Assembly (NCBI GenBank): GCA_027487695.1
Contig: JAIYDB010000038.1
Coordinates: forward strand, 16,059-80,058
Length of the DNA: 64,000 nt
From: Cytophagaceae bacterium
GTDB taxonomy: Bacteria; Bacteroidota; Bacteroidia; Cytophagales; Flexibacteraceae
Direction of reading: 5' to 3'
Positions 27,529 to 38,600 of this stretch are shown in pieces. Position numbers and translations under genes: made by a program. Below the pieces are notes generated by a model. It had not been told where the DNA came from, did no database searches, and was given only the letters and a program-made list of their open reading frames with translations. Positions within the stretch are counted from its first letter, which is position 1, and every line of letters starts with the position of its first letter.

Positions 27529-28758
27529 ATGAATCCTATTAAACTCGATACTATCGAAGAAGCCATTGAAGCAGTAAAAAATGGTCAAATGATAGTAGTG
27601 GTTGACGATGAAGACCGCGAAAACGAAGGCGATTTAATTTGCGCAGCAGAAGCAATTACACCTGAGATAGTAAACTTCATGAGCAAAGAAGCTAGAGGTC
27701 TTATTTGCTGTGCTTTAAGTGAAGAACGTTGCCAAGAATTAGGCTTGGAGTTAATGGTAGGTAATAATACAGCCCTACACGCTACCCCATTTACTGTTTC
27801 AGTAGATTTATTAGGAAAAGGAGTAACTACAGGAATATCGGCTTATGATAGGTATATGACCATCAAAGCATTAGCCGATCCAGCTACAAAACCAGAAGAA
27901 CTAGGTAAACCAGGACATATTTTCCCTTTAAAGGCTAAAGAAGAAGGTGTATTACGCAGAACTGGTCATACAGAAGCATCAGCAGATTTTGCAAAACTTG
28001 CAGGGTTTAAACCTGCTGGTGTGTTAGTAGAGATTATGAATGAAGATGGGACGATGGCTCGCCTGCCTCAGCTTCGTGAATTTGCCGATAAGCACAAGTT
28101 AAAGCTAGTATCTATTAAAGATTTAGTAGCTTATAGAATCCGTACCGAAAGCCTTATTACCAGAGAAATAGGCGTTGAAATGCCAACAGAATTTGGTGAA
28201 TTTCAACTAATCGCTTACCGTCAGAAAACAACTGGCGATATACACTTGGCTATGATTAAGGGCACTTGGAATGCCGATGAACCTGTGATGGTGCGTGTGC
28301 ATAGCAGCTGTGCTACTGGCGATATTTTTGGTTCTTGTCGTTGCGATTGCGGTCCTCAATTACACCATGCCTTACGTATGGTAGAAAAGGAAGGCAAAGG
28401 CGTAGTACTTTATATGAACCAAGAAGGCAGAGGTATTGGGTTACTAAACAAACTTAAAGCATATAAACTACAAGAACAAGGAAGAGATACTGTTCAGGCT
28501 AACTTGGAATTGGGCTTTAAAATGGACGAAAGAGATTATGGTGTAGGTGCTCAGATACTAAGAGATTTAGGCATTCAAAAGATAAAGCTCATCAGTAATA
28601 ATCCTAAAAAGCGTGCTGGTTTATTAGGCTATGGTTTAGAGATTGTTGATACTATCCATATTGAGATAGCACCAAACTCTCATAATGAGGCATATTTACT
28701 CACGAAAAGAGATAAAATGGGTCATACCATTTTAAAAGATTACGAAAATAATCTATAA
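27529..28758 (+). CDS. ribBA: Bifunctional RibBA: DHBP synthase / GTP cyclohydrolase II
   Basis: The 409-residue fusion makes both early riboflavin precursors. The RibB half (about 1-205) has [17 protein letters not shown] and the GHTEAS segment; the RibA half has the zinc site [20 protein letters not shown], the [14 protein letters not shown] loop and [12 protein letters not shown]. No FMN riboswitch is recognisable in the 141 bases upstream. Confidence 0.97.
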   Translation: MNPIKLDTIEEAIEAVKNGQMIVVVDDEDRENEGDLICAAEAITPEIVNFMSKEARGLICCALSEERCQELGLELMVGNNTALHATPFTVSVDLLGKGVTTGISAYDRYMTIKALADPATKPEELGKPGHIFPLKAKEEGVLRRTGHTEASADFAKLAGFKPAGVLVEIMNEDGTMARLPQLREFADKHKLKLVSIKDLVAYRIRTESLITREIGVEMPTEFGEFQLIAYRQKTTGDIHLAMIKGTWNADEPVMVRVHSSCATGDIFGSCRCDCGPQLHHALRMVEKEGKGVVLYMNQEGRGIGLLNKLKAYKLQEQGRDTVQANLELGFKMDERDYGVGAQILRDLGIQKIKLISNNPKKRAGLLGYGLEIVDTIHIEIAPNSHNEAYLLTKRDKMGHTILKDYENNL

Positions 28759-28799
28759 TTGTAATTGCTACAAAAATTACGCTTACTCACAACACCTCA

Positions 28800-29450
28800 A
28801 TGATACTCGATATTTCATCTATTGACAGGCTTTTTTCTTGGCAAGAATATCTGGAGTTTTCCAGAAATTTATTCGACGCACAAGGAAGAACTACTTCAGA
28901 GTCTGACACCTACAACACTACAGAAATTCTAGATTATACCAAGTTAAACTTTGCCAGAATAAATAGAGTAAATAAACAGTTTGACTTTTCTAAAAACCTA
29001 GAAAATACAATATCGGAAATACCAACTAAATGGCGATGGATAATGCTTGCTGAAAGTTGGTGTGGCGATGTAGCTCAAGTAGGTCCAGTAATTGCCCAAA
29101 TTGCTGAAAGTTCAGAAAATATTGAATTCTCAGTCGTATTACGCGATAAGAACATAGGTCTGATGGATAAGTTTTTAACCAATGGTGGACGGTCTATTCC
29201 TAAGTTAATTTGTTTAGAACCAAGTACTTATCAAGTAATTGGTTCTTGGGGACCTAGGCCTCAAGCTTTGCAAGAATTATTGAACATATGGAGTAGTGAA
29301 CCACTTACCTTAATTCAAAAAGCTGAGAAACTCCATAAATGGTATGCAGATGATAAAACAGAACATACTCAACTTGAATTAAATGAAGTATTAAAGCAAT
29401 GGATTGCACATTCTAGTTCTTTTGCTTATACGCCAGCGGTTTCTCGTTAA
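28800..29450 (+). CDS. Thioredoxin-fold protein lacking the CxxC pair
   Basis: The 216-residue protein has a thioredoxin core around residues 75-170: WRWIMLAESWCGDVAQVGPVIAQIAE, then SIPKLICLEP with the cis-Pro and a closing strand. Only Cys88 of the usual CxxC is kept (CGDV), so it cannot act as an ordinary dithiol oxidoreductase. It has no signal peptide and follows ribBA after 41 bases, so it may be cotranscribed. It ends in a good terminator. Confidence 0.8.
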   Translation: MILDISSIDRLFSWQEYLEFSRNLFDAQGRTTSESDTYNTTEILDYTKLNFARINRVNKQFDFSKNLENTISEIPTKWRWIMLAESWCGDVAQVGPVIAQIAESSENIEFSVVLRDKNIGLMDKFLTNGGRSIPKLICLEPSTYQVIGSWGPRPQALQELLNIWSSEPLTLIQKAEKLHKWYADDKTEHTQLELNEVLKQWIAHSSSFAYTPAVSR

Positions 29451-29472
29451 TAGCGTCACCGTTTACGATGAT

Positions 29473-29508
29473 AGCCACTCGTTTTTCGCGGGTGGCTTTT
29501 GTTTTTTT
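29473..29508 (+). terminator. Terminator after the thioredoxin-fold gene
   Basis: AGCCAC and GTGGCT arms (29473-29478 and 29492-29497) with a T-rich loop, followed by a long T-run. It also faces the end of the convergent mutL. Confidence 0.75.
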
Positions 29509-29520
29509 ACTCGCATCTGA

Positions 29521-31428
29521 TTAAAAGAAACTACCTAACCTATCGGCATTGAGCAGCACTAAAGTAGGTAATCCTTCTGGGGTATAATGAGGTATTTCGC
29601 AAGCAAAGAGACGGTCAATTGTTTCGCTCATTTCTTCTTTGGTCATTTGCTTGCCCCATTTTATAGCGGTACGTTTAGCAAAGGTTTTTGCAATAGCCTC
29701 TCTGTAATTGAGTTTCGTATCTGTCTTTTCTTCCTTGAATTGGCTTAATAAATCTTCAAAAACCAAGTGTTCCTCACCTGAAGGAATATCTGCTGGCAGA
29801 CCAGAAAGCTTTATAGTATTTCCCCCAAATGGCTCAAAAACAAAATCGTGCTTAGCAAAATCTTCTTGTAGTTCCATCGCTAAACTATAGTCTGCCAAAC
29901 TAAGATTCACCGTTTTCGGAAATAGCAATTGCTGACTTCCACCTTTGCTTGTGCCCAACGTTTTCACTAATCGCTCATAGATGATGCGTTGATGGGCAGC
30001 GTTTTGGTCTATCATCATCAACCCACTTTTCACAGGGGTTAGAATATACCTTTGTTGGACCTGAAATACTTGCTTATCAGTATCAAGACTGGGTAAGTCA
30101 GAAGTACTTCTTTCATTGATAGCACTACCAAATGTAAGTTGTTGAGCAGGTTGATTTTGTGAAGAAGTAGAAGGAAAATTTTTGCCACTGATATTCTGAA
30201 ACTCTTCAATAGCCTCATTCCTCGCTAAAGGATTATACAATTTACCCCAGTTTTTAAGGTTGTGAGCTTCTCTATTTGCATCAAAAGGATGCGTTTGTTT
30301 GCCCCAATTTTGAGCAGATGAACCACCCGTATTTTGACTTGGTGTATTCACCTCAAAAGAACCGGGGAAATTTCCCCCGTTACCCCCCGTTATATCGTTA
30401 ATAAATGCGGCTTGCTCAAAATCAATACTTGGCAATAAGTTATAGGCGCTCAATGTTTTACGAACGGCTGCCTTTATGATGGCATAAACCGTACGCTCAT
30501 CGTCAAACTTGATTTCTGTTTTTGTGGGGTGTACGTTGATATCTATATGAACTGGATCAAGCTCAATAAACAGCACATAAAATGGATGCGTTTCAGGTGC
30601 TAATAGTCCTTCAAAGGCAGCCACTACAGCACTATGTAATTGATAGTTCTTTACATATCGATTATTAACAAAGAAGTACTGTTCGCCTCTTAATTTTTTG
30701 GCGAAGCCTGGCTTACCAACATAACCAATTACATTCATGAAATCGGTTTGTTCTTGCGTAGTAGCCAATTGCTCTTTGTAGTTATTTCCAAAAAGTTCAA
30801 CTATTCGGGCCGCTAGCTTACCTGGGGCAAGTTTTATGGTAAGTACATCGTTTATTACCAACGAAAACCCAATCTGAGGATTGGCTAAAACCACTCGATT
30901 GAACTCATCCATAATATGGCGAAGCTCAACTGAATTGCTTTTCAGGAAATTGCGTCTTGCAGGGACATTAAAGAACAAGTTTTTAACAGCAATACTGGTT
31001 CCTTCAGCAGTCGCAACTGGTTCAGATTTCTTTATTTCAGAACCATCAATAATAACGAGGGTACCAATTTCCTCGCCTGTTTGTTTAGTCCGTAATTCAA
31101 CCTGAGCCACAGCTGCAATACTCGCCATAGCCTCGCCCCTAAAGCCCATGGTTTTGATTTTAAACAAGTCTTCTGCTTGTTTAATTTTGCTTGTTGCGTG
31201 TCTAGCAAAGCACATAATGGCATCCGAAGGATTCATCCCAGAACCATTATCTACCACCTGAATTAAGGTTCTGCCAGCATCTTTTACTATTAAACTAATC
31301 GAGGTTGCCTTGGCATCTACACTATTCTCCAGCAATTCCTTCACTACCGATGCAGGCCTTTGCACCACCTCGCCTGCGGCAATTTGGTTGGCAATAGCTT
31401 CTGGCAAAAGGTTAATCAGATTGGGCAT
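29521..31428 (-). CDS. mutL: DNA mismatch repair protein MutL
   Basis: The 635-residue protein has the GHKL ATPase domain with IAAGEVVQRPASVVKELLENSVDA, VDNGSGM, ARHATSKI and FRGEAMASI, then the transducer domain with NVHPTKTEIKFDDE. A Gln/Ser/Asn-rich linker (about 355-430) leads to the C-terminal dimerisation domain. The C-terminal endonuclease motif DQHAxxERxxYE appears as DQNAAHQRIIYE, so the metal site is not fully canonical. Confidence 0.96.
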   Translation of the reverse strand: MPNLINLLPEAIANQIAAGEVVQRPASVVKELLENSVDAKATSISLIVKDAGRTLIQVVDNGSGMNPSDAIMCFARHATSKIKQAEDLFKIKTMGFRGEAMASIAAVAQVELRTKQTGEEIGTLVIIDGSEIKKSEPVATAEGTSIAVKNLFFNVPARRNFLKSNSVELRHIMDEFNRVVLANPQIGFSLVINDVLTIKLAPGKLAARIVELFGNNYKEQLATTQEQTDFMNVIGYVGKPGFAKKLRGEQYFFVNNRYVKNYQLHSAVVAAFEGLLAPETHPFYVLFIELDPVHIDINVHPTKTEIKFDDERTVYAIIKAAVRKTLSAYNLLPSIDFEQAAFINDITGGNGGNFPGSFEVNTPSQNTGGSSAQNWGKQTHPFDANREAHNLKNWGKLYNPLARNEAIEEFQNISGKNFPSTSSQNQPAQQLTFGSAINERSTSDLPSLDTDKQVFQVQQRYILTPVKSGLMMIDQNAAHQRIIYERLVKTLGTSKGGSQQLLFPKTVNLSLADYSLAMELQEDFAKHDFVFEPFGGNTIKLSGLPADIPSGEEHLVFEDLLSQFKEEKTDTKLNYREAIAKTFAKRTAIKWGKQMTKEEMSETIDRLFACEIPHYTPEGLPTLVLLNADRLGSFF

Positions 31429-31564
31429 AGTAGCAAGGAATAAACCGTAAAAATAGGGAAAGGAAAAGTATGGGCATCTTATTTTGTATTAGAAAGGCAA
31501 TCTGAATTTTGCCTATATTGAAAAATAACAGATATTTAAGCAACAAAAGCACATTTAATACTAC

Positions 31565-32458
31565 TTGAAACCTAACCAAAAGTCGTTTTTTAGCTCTGCC
31601 AAAGAACAAAGGGCGGCAATGGGGTTATTGGTTTTGGTGGTATGTTTTTTACTTATCAGGTGGGGTATCAGTTCATTTACTGGTAGCAAACCAAATACTA
31701 TTCTAATTACAGAAAGTGCCGAGGCTTTAGCCAAAAGTGGCACCAATCAAACTAAGGCCAATTCCATAGAATACAATCCTTCCACTTTTGATCCTAATAC
31801 CGCCAGTATAGAGGTATTACAGCAACAAGGCATCCCATTATGGTTGGCAAAACGCATAATTAATTACCGAACCAAGGGTGGTAAATTCAGAACCAAGGCA
31901 GACTTGCAGCGGATTTATGATTTTCCCGATTCGCTCTTTCAAAAGGTGGTTAGTTATATTCAACTGCCTGATTCTGCCGAAAAAAACTACACCAAATATC
32001 CCCAAAAGGAATACTACAAGCGATACCCAACCCACACAAACAAGCAAGTTTGTGCAACAGGCTTTAACATTAACAAAGCTGGCTTGGCTGAACTTGACCA
32101 ACTGCCCGGTATTGGCGAAGCCCGTGCTAAATGGATATTGGATTACCGTGACCGATTAGGTGGCTTTACAGATTTGCGTCAGCTTGAGGATATGGTAGGT
32201 TTAGATAGTCTTTCGTTAGCCTCGTTAAAGCAGTACGCCCAAATTTTTCCTGACGATTTACCGAGAAAGCTTAACATTAACCTGATTGACTTAGAAGAAT
32301 TGGCCAAACACCCCTACCTAACCCGTAGAAAGGCAAAGGCAATTATCAATTTCAGAACGCAACACGGAGCTTACCAAGATATTGACGAGCTTACCTCAGT
32401 TCGGGTATTAACTGATAAGGAGCTTGAAAAAATACGTCCCTATTTAAGTACGGAATAA
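31565..32458 (+). CDS. Membrane-anchored helix-hairpin-helix protein
   Basis: The start is TTG 31565; the N-terminal pattern FFSSAKEQRAAMGLLVLVV matches the usual start of this Bacteroidota family, supporting it over ATG 31619. One membrane helix (about residues 18-36) is followed by three ComEA-like helix-hairpin-helix units: FDPNTASIEVLQQQGIPLWLAKRIINYR, FNINKAGLAELDQLPGIGEARAKWILDYR and a third near LEELAKHPYLTRRKAKAIINFR. ComEA binds DNA for uptake; whether this one does is unknown. It is divergent from mutL. Confidence 0.85.
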   Translation: MKPNQKSFFSSAKEQRAAMGLLVLVVCFLLIRWGISSFTGSKPNTILITESAEALAKSGTNQTKANSIEYNPSTFDPNTASIEVLQQQGIPLWLAKRIINYRTKGGKFRTKADLQRIYDFPDSLFQKVVSYIQLPDSAEKNYTKYPQKEYYKRYPTHTNKQVCATGFNINKAGLAELDQLPGIGEARAKWILDYRDRLGGFTDLRQLEDMVGLDSLSLASLKQYAQIFPDDLPRKLNINLIDLEELAKHPYLTRRKAKAIINFRTQHGAYQDIDELTSVRVLTDKELEKIRPYLSTE

Positions 32459-32475
32459 ATTAACCGAGCGAGAAA

Positions 32476-34287
32476 TTGTTGTTAGGAGGTCTTTTCAATT
32501 CTTGTTGGCATAGTTGGTTGGTTTTTATCTGGCTAATAATTTTTCCGCTAATAAGTTTGGCGCAAGACCGTTACTTAGCTGATGAGGACTTTATACACAC
32601 TACTGGCAACCAATTGAACTTGAATTGGCAAAATGAGAAAGAAGCCATTTATAGTCCACTTTGGGTGAATATCAACACAGCAACCGAAGAAGAATTACGC
32701 ACCCTCGGAATACCTGACGAAGCCATAAGATCTGTTTTAGAATACCGAAAAAACTATGGCAACTTTACCTTCATAGAGCAATTGCAAGGTTTAGAAGGTT
32801 GGGATCCTATCACCTTAGCGGCGTTACTCCCCTACCTCACCGTGGGTAATACGCAGCAAGAGGCATATTGGCAAGCCATCCGATATCCTAAACATTATCA
32901 ATGGGCGGGAGCTACGGGACTTACACATAATGGTAAAAGTTATACACAAATCAGTAATATCCGATTTAAGGTAGGGAACCCAAGTTCTTTGGTGCGATAC
33001 GGTTTACAATTAAGACGGTCCTACTCCCAAGGCGAAGCCACGCATAAAGGCAGCTTTTACTTTCAGGCAAAAAATACGCTTTATCCTAAAATACCTGTGC
33101 AACAAGTAACCATCGGTCATTACAGACCTGATGTTGGCTTAGGCCTGAACTTAGGTGGCAATGCAGGTTTTACCCCTTGGTTAGGTTTAGCAGGACGATT
33201 ATATAGTAGAAATGCCTCTGTAGTGCCGTGGCAATCGGCATTTAGTGATTATGCCTTACAAGGTTTGGCGGTTTCTGGCAACATTCAAAAAACACAATAT
33301 ATCAGTTGGTTACATATCAATACCCAGCCTTTATCAACAGCAAACGATTCCTTAGATAACCTCAGCATAAGACCAATTGGAGCCTTAGGTACTGTGGTTC
33401 AGCCTGGTTTACTTTTGGTACACCCTATTAAAAATGGGAACATATTCGGCACTTACTTTCAAAATGGAAGTCAATACCAAACTGGGATAGGAGCAACTGT
33501 AGCCAACCAAAACCTTACCCACAACTTTGAAGCAGGCTTCAAAACTAAGGATGCCGCATTTATGTACTCCATGTTTTACCCTATCAATAAGCGATTTACA
33601 CTTTCCACTTCTGCTAGGGCGTTTAGTGCTAATTGGCGAAATAGCTTAGGTAATCCTTACGCGCAAAGCAGTAGTTTAGGGGGCGAAAAAGGGTGGTATT
33701 CAGTTCTTCAATATGAACAAAGTCGCAATAGAGTCTACTGGTTCACCACCGATATTTACCAAAGCACCAGAGGTTTAACTTTTACCCAACCAGCAATTCA
33801 CGCCAATTTAAGTCAGCAAAATGGGACCAATATCAATAGTAGTCTGCAAGCACCTATTTCTAAAAACGGCGTTGAGTTATTATGCAAATTAGCCATCACC
33901 AAAATCCTATCTGAGGCATTTACCCTTGCCTTTCTGGTAAATATCAGAAAGCCAGCTACTAATGAAAAAACCAAAACCGTAATTGCCAACGGCTACGCCA
34001 CCGAACTACGCTACCACAAAAACCGCCACCAGCTGCGAGTGAGAGTAACGGTATGGTCGGCACCTGAATTCAGGAATGCTGTTTACTTACCTGAACCAGA
34101 TATCCAATTCTTTAACCGCACCATTGCTGCATACGAAGTAGGTAACCGCATAGCCCTTTTGTATAGGTACCAATTAGAAAACGGCGCAGTTTGGGAAAGC
34201 AAACTTGTATTAAACCAATTGACGAGAACTGAGAACCGATCACCTTTGACTTTGGAGTTGCGGACAGGGGTTTGGTTGAGAAGATAG
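32476..34287 (+). CDS. Outer-membrane barrel-like protein with N-terminal HhH domain
   Basis: The 603-residue product has a signal sequence (ending ISLAQ), an HhH unit at about residues 55-120 (VNINTATEEELRTLGI, then ALLPYLTVG) and a long region of alternating beta strands with aromatic ends, like an outer-membrane barrel. The start is uncertain: TTG 32476 opens the frame, TTG 32515 is an alternative, and there is no ATG before the signal peptide. It lies 17 bases after the other HhH gene, so the two are likely cotranscribed. Confidence 0.7.
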   Translation: MLLGGLFNSCWHSWLVFIWLIIFPLISLAQDRYLADEDFIHTTGNQLNLNWQNEKEAIYSPLWVNINTATEEELRTLGIPDEAIRSVLEYRKNYGNFTFIEQLQGLEGWDPITLAALLPYLTVGNTQQEAYWQAIRYPKHYQWAGATGLTHNGKSYTQISNIRFKVGNPSSLVRYGLQLRRSYSQGEATHKGSFYFQAKNTLYPKIPVQQVTIGHYRPDVGLGLNLGGNAGFTPWLGLAGRLYSRNASVVPWQSAFSDYALQGLAVSGNIQKTQYISWLHINTQPLSTANDSLDNLSIRPIGALGTVVQPGLLLVHPIKNGNIFGTYFQNGSQYQTGIGATVANQNLTHNFEAGFKTKDAAFMYSMFYPINKRFTLSTSARAFSANWRNSLGNPYAQSSSLGGEKGWYSVLQYEQSRNRVYWFTTDIYQSTRGLTFTQPAIHANLSQQNGTNINSSLQAPISKNGVELLCKLAITKILSEAFTLAFLVNIRKPATNEKTKTVIANGYATELRYHKNRHQLRVRVTVWSAPEFRNAVYLPEPDIQFFNRTIAAYEVGNRIALLYRYQLENGAVWESKLVLNQLTRTENRSPLTLELRTGVWLRR

Positions 34288-34329
34288 GTGCTAAAACACT
34301 AACTTGCGGTGATTTTTATTCACCTATTT

Positions 34330-35505
34330 ATGGAAACAGCAAACGATTGGGTTTCATTGATATACACTCTAGTTGGATCTCACGCTATTTTCTTTGGGCT
34401 AATTGCCTACTTACAGAAAAAGGATACTAAGTCAATACCTTGGTTTAGTCTGTTTCTTTGGATTTTTGGTTTACCATCTATCTCATGGTTGCTACACGCC
34501 ACACCAGTCTTTTACAGCTTACCAAGGTTTGCCTATTGGCCTATTGGGTTATACTTCTGTGTGATGCCCACTTTTTATCTATACGTTAAAAGCCTAACGC
34601 AGATTATAACTTTTAAAGAAGTCCGAAAGCACTTGTTTTTTCCAATTCTGGAGTTTTGCAGTATGCTAACCATCTGTTTGCTACCTAGGGATATTTACGA
34701 TAAGTTCATTTCTAGCGGAGCAAATCAAACTTGGGGGCTTGCCTTTGTTAGCGTACTTGGAGCGTATAACTTGTTCTATTGCTTCATTACCTTCAGACTA
34801 TCAAACATCAGCATTAGGAAGTTTGAGAAAGTGTTTATTAATGATTCTGTAAACTTATTCCAATGGACAAAGAGACTTTCAATATTATTAGGAATCCTTT
34901 ATGGTTTAGAATTATTTCTCAGTTTCCCAATTACGCTCAGAATAAATTATAGCATTGCAGTAGTAATAGCTGCAATACTTAACCTCGTATTTGTACTTAC
35001 AGTATTGTTTGCAAGTTATAAATATCTGTTTAGCACTAATAATCAATGGAACCAGCTAGCAGAGCTAGAGGAATCTAGCCCAGAATATTATGAAAGTGAT
35101 ACAGTTAAAGAATCCATATTGGACTCTAACCCAGCCTTCGTGATTAATGAGAAGCTGGTAAAGCAACTCGAATACTTACTAGAAAATGGTGCCTACTTAA
35201 ACCAAGAGGTATCGCTAATATCTTTAGCTCAAGAACTGGATGTTACTCCTAAAGTGCTTTCCAAAACCATTAGCGAAGCAAAAGGACTAAACTTCTCTGG
35301 CTTAATAAATGAGTACCGAGTTAACAGAGCAAAAGTATTGCTTAGCGGCAATGAACACGAATATCTTACTATTGAAGGCATAGGTTCGGAAGCTGGATTC
35401 CCTTCTAAATCTACATTTTTTTCAGTCTTCAAAAAGCATACTGGACTTACTCCTAAAGAGTTCCAGCTTTCAAAAACCAATGATTTAGTCCAGAAAAAGG
35501 GCTAA
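34330..35505 (+). CDS. AraC-type regulator with N-terminal membrane domain
   Basis: From ATG 34330 (GTG 34309 possible) the 391-residue protein has about seven hydrophobic helices to residue 240, then a linker and a C-terminal AraC/HTH_18 domain: VSLISLAQELDVTPKVLSKTISEAKGLNFSGLINEYRVNRAK and a second helix-turn-helix with GSEAGFPSKSTFFSVFKKHTGLTPKEF. It is a membrane-embedded transcription factor that may sense a lipid or small molecule. The next gene encodes a secreted surface protein, a possible target. Confidence 0.85.
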   Translation: METANDWVSLIYTLVGSHAIFFGLIAYLQKKDTKSIPWFSLFLWIFGLPSISWLLHATPVFYSLPRFAYWPIGLYFCVMPTFYLYVKSLTQIITFKEVRKHLFFPILEFCSMLTICLLPRDIYDKFISSGANQTWGLAFVSVLGAYNLFYCFITFRLSNISIRKFEKVFINDSVNLFQWTKRLSILLGILYGLELFLSFPITLRINYSIAVVIAAILNLVFVLTVLFASYKYLFSTNNQWNQLAELEESSPEYYESDTVKESILDSNPAFVINEKLVKQLEYLLENGAYLNQEVSLISLAQELDVTPKVLSKTISEAKGLNFSGLINEYRVNRAKVLLSGNEHEYLTIEGIGSEAGFPSKSTFFSVFKKHTGLTPKEFQLSKTNDLVQKKG

Positions 35506-35563
35506 ATCCTTTTTCTGGAATCCTTCTTTGTAGTTCTCATTATCTTGCTTTGAGTCCTTTGGG

Positions 35564-35571
35564 TAGTTTTG
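35564..35571 (+). promoter_or_regulatory. Likely -7 element of the SprB-like surface protein gene
   Basis: TAGTTTTG is an exact TAnnTTTG, 32 bases before ATG 35604. It supports that start over the TTG at 35550. No ideal -33 TTG. Confidence 0.4.
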
Positions 35572-35603
35572 TAATACAACTTAATTACCCACTCCTTCAC
35601 TCA

Positions 35604-38600
35604 ATGAAAAACGTGTTTACAACCAAGAATTTTTTATTTATTCTCCTAACGTTGGTAGGAGCTTTTCTCTATCCAAGCATAAAAGTGCATGCTGAAGGAA
35701 GTAAACAACTAACCCGTTTTGGGGTAGAAAGCCGAATACTTTTCGGGTTAAGAAACTTTGCCAGATTCAATTCTTTAGACACTAACGCCAGGCTTTGTTT
35801 TACTATTAAAAGTACCCAAGAAAGAGTGTATTTCGGTTTTGGGCTAGCAAGAAATCAGGATCAATTTAACGGATCAACAAACTTTAGCACATTTTTTAGA
35901 GTTAAAGATTCCTTTGGAAATATTGTAAGGAATACACAACGTTTACCTAGAACCTCGGCCGAGCCTGGCTTTATACAAAATAGTACACAGTCTTCCCCAA
36001 GCATAATTCAGGTAGGTGGGTACGATCCTGGGATTTCATTTATCCCACCAAGCCCTGGAACCTACTATATTGAATTAACAGCAGATACAACAAGACCACA
36101 AGGAACCTTTAACCTTGAACATTTTGATGTTACAGTAATCAATTCTAATACAAATCAAGAACAAATAGGACGCTTATGGAGTAGGCAATGGAGTATAACG
36201 GCTGGTGGTTTTAACAGACCTACTAGGGCTGAAATGTTTATTTATTCGGCTGATAGCGTGGTTACTAAAATTGACTTTAATGGAATGGAGCCCTTTAACT
36301 TTTTTATAGGCGCAAATTCTAAAGGGGTCAATTTCACTTCCAATCCTCTTATAAATAGAAAGTCAAGACAAGGTGAAGCCATAAACCCAGATTATCTAGT
36401 TTTCTTGCAAAATCCTGATAGCACAATTTGGCCTAATGGTACCGACTTTATTAGGTTTTTAGAGCAACCTGTTTTAGCCTTTTGTCCAAACAGGGGATAC
36501 CGTCTAAAAATTTCTGTAAACAAAGGGCAAGAAGCTGATATTTACCTTGAGTTTAACGGCATAGCTGGTTACCAAGAAGGTACCTCAGATAGGAAGTTAA
36601 CCGTTTCCTTACAAGCTGGTGTTAACCTAATCCCATTTGATGGTAGAGACGGTTTAGGTAATTTGTTAACAAATGCTATGCTTGTAAATGTTCCTATTGA
36701 ATTAGTAGCTTACAGAGGTGTTACCCACCTGCCTTTATTTGATGTAGAAAACAATGCGAACGGGTTTATCATTAGCCTAGTTAGACCCTTAACTGGAAAT
36801 TTGAGAGTCTTTTGGGACGATACAAATTTACCAGACGGATTAGCAAATCTTTCTGGCTGCATTGGTTCTTGTCATTCATTTCCTAGCCCATTGTTTGGAA
36901 ACGATAATACTATAAATACTTGGTGGAATACAGGTACCTATTTACCACTTACCAGTACTTTGATTTTGGATACACTATGCCCAACAATAAGCCTTTCAGC
37001 CAATGTGGTACGAGGAAGTTATTGTTCAGATTTAGGATATGCAATTCCAATTTATTCTGGTTATTCTGGCCGAGTTAAAATTACTTGGATAGAACAAGAA
37101 ACAGGAATTGAATATCCAGGCTTTGGTCGGGATGAACGTTTAATCTTTTCTTATTTTACCCCTTACTTATTGATAGCAAAGGATTTATACACTGAATATT
37201 CTGATACAGTTATTGTAAGCCCACTACCTCAGCCCGATTCAATCGTTTTCTATAACGCCGAAGTAGTTGAAGCACCTTTTTGTAGTTATGGAGTTGCTGA
37301 CGTAAGGATATTTGGTTTGTCGTCTGTTCAATATAGATGGAGAGACTTAAGCTCAGGGCGAATTTTACCTGCACCAGATACATTCCAGCAACTTTCTGCA
37401 TATCCTGGCAGATACAGACTTATAGCTACAAGCCTTGAGTTTGGCTGTAAAGATTCACTTGATTTTGAGATACTTGGAAGTGGTTCAGCAGTAGATGTTT
37501 CTCTTAATAGATTAGTCCAACCAAGGTTCTGCTCTGATTCAGGAATGGTAAAATGTTCAGTAAACTTCCCAGTAGAGCAAGCGGGCTTCAGATGGAAAAA
37601 TTTGGAAACTGGAGCTATTCTATCAACTACTTCAGATTCTTTAAAAGCTTTGCCAGGGAGGTATAGAGTTATAGCTTTTAAGTTAAGTGAAGGGATAAAT
37701 ATCTGTTCAGATTCCTTAGATGTTGAAATTATAAAAAGTGATTCAATTAAAACTTTGGCGAATATCGTTCAGCCAAATACTTGTGGGAGCCTAGGTAGAG
37801 CCTACATACAACTTGTTGATTCTGTTGGTAATTACTCATTCACTTGGAAAAGAAGAGCCGATCAGGTTGTAGTAAATAACTGTTGTAATAGGGTTGAACT
37901 TCCTGAAGGTGAATATGTTGCCTTAATAAGGAATGAAACCTTTGGTTGTTCGGATTCAACCTTAATCAAGATTATATCGCCAGGCAATCCTAACATTGAA
38001 TTAGACTCAATAGTTCAACCAACCTGCACTAATCCTAAAGGTCTGTTGAAAGTAAAAGTTAGCACTGGTTCTACCTCCTTAATTTATAGATGGAGGAGAT
38101 TACCTGATGGTCTTGTCTTGCCAGATACGGCTCAAAACAGGATTAAACTTAATCCCGGAGTTTATAGATTAGTGGTTAAAGATTTAGGCGGTATTTGTTC
38201 GGATTCTATTGACCTCACTTTAAATGAACCAGTTATACCCAATATTGATTTTTCTGGGCTACCAGACAGTACTTGTATAAGTAGTGGATCGTTTAATCTG
38301 AGTTCTGAATTTGCAGGTGGAAGGTTTAGTGGCACTGGGATATCAGGAAACGTATTTACTCCAACAAAAGATGGTGTTTTTGAAATAACCTATTCCCTAA
38401 ATTTGGGATCTTGTAGGGTAAGCAGAATTAGAACAATTAAAGTAAATTCTATCCCCAATTCTAATTTTTCCATTCCAGATAAAGTCTGCTTAAACAGCGA
38501 ACCAGTTAGTTTAGTGCCAGACCAAATTGGTGGTTTATTTGAAGGTGGAAATGTAGTTTCAGCGTCGTATTTTCCTAATAGCATAGGTACTGATTCTGTG

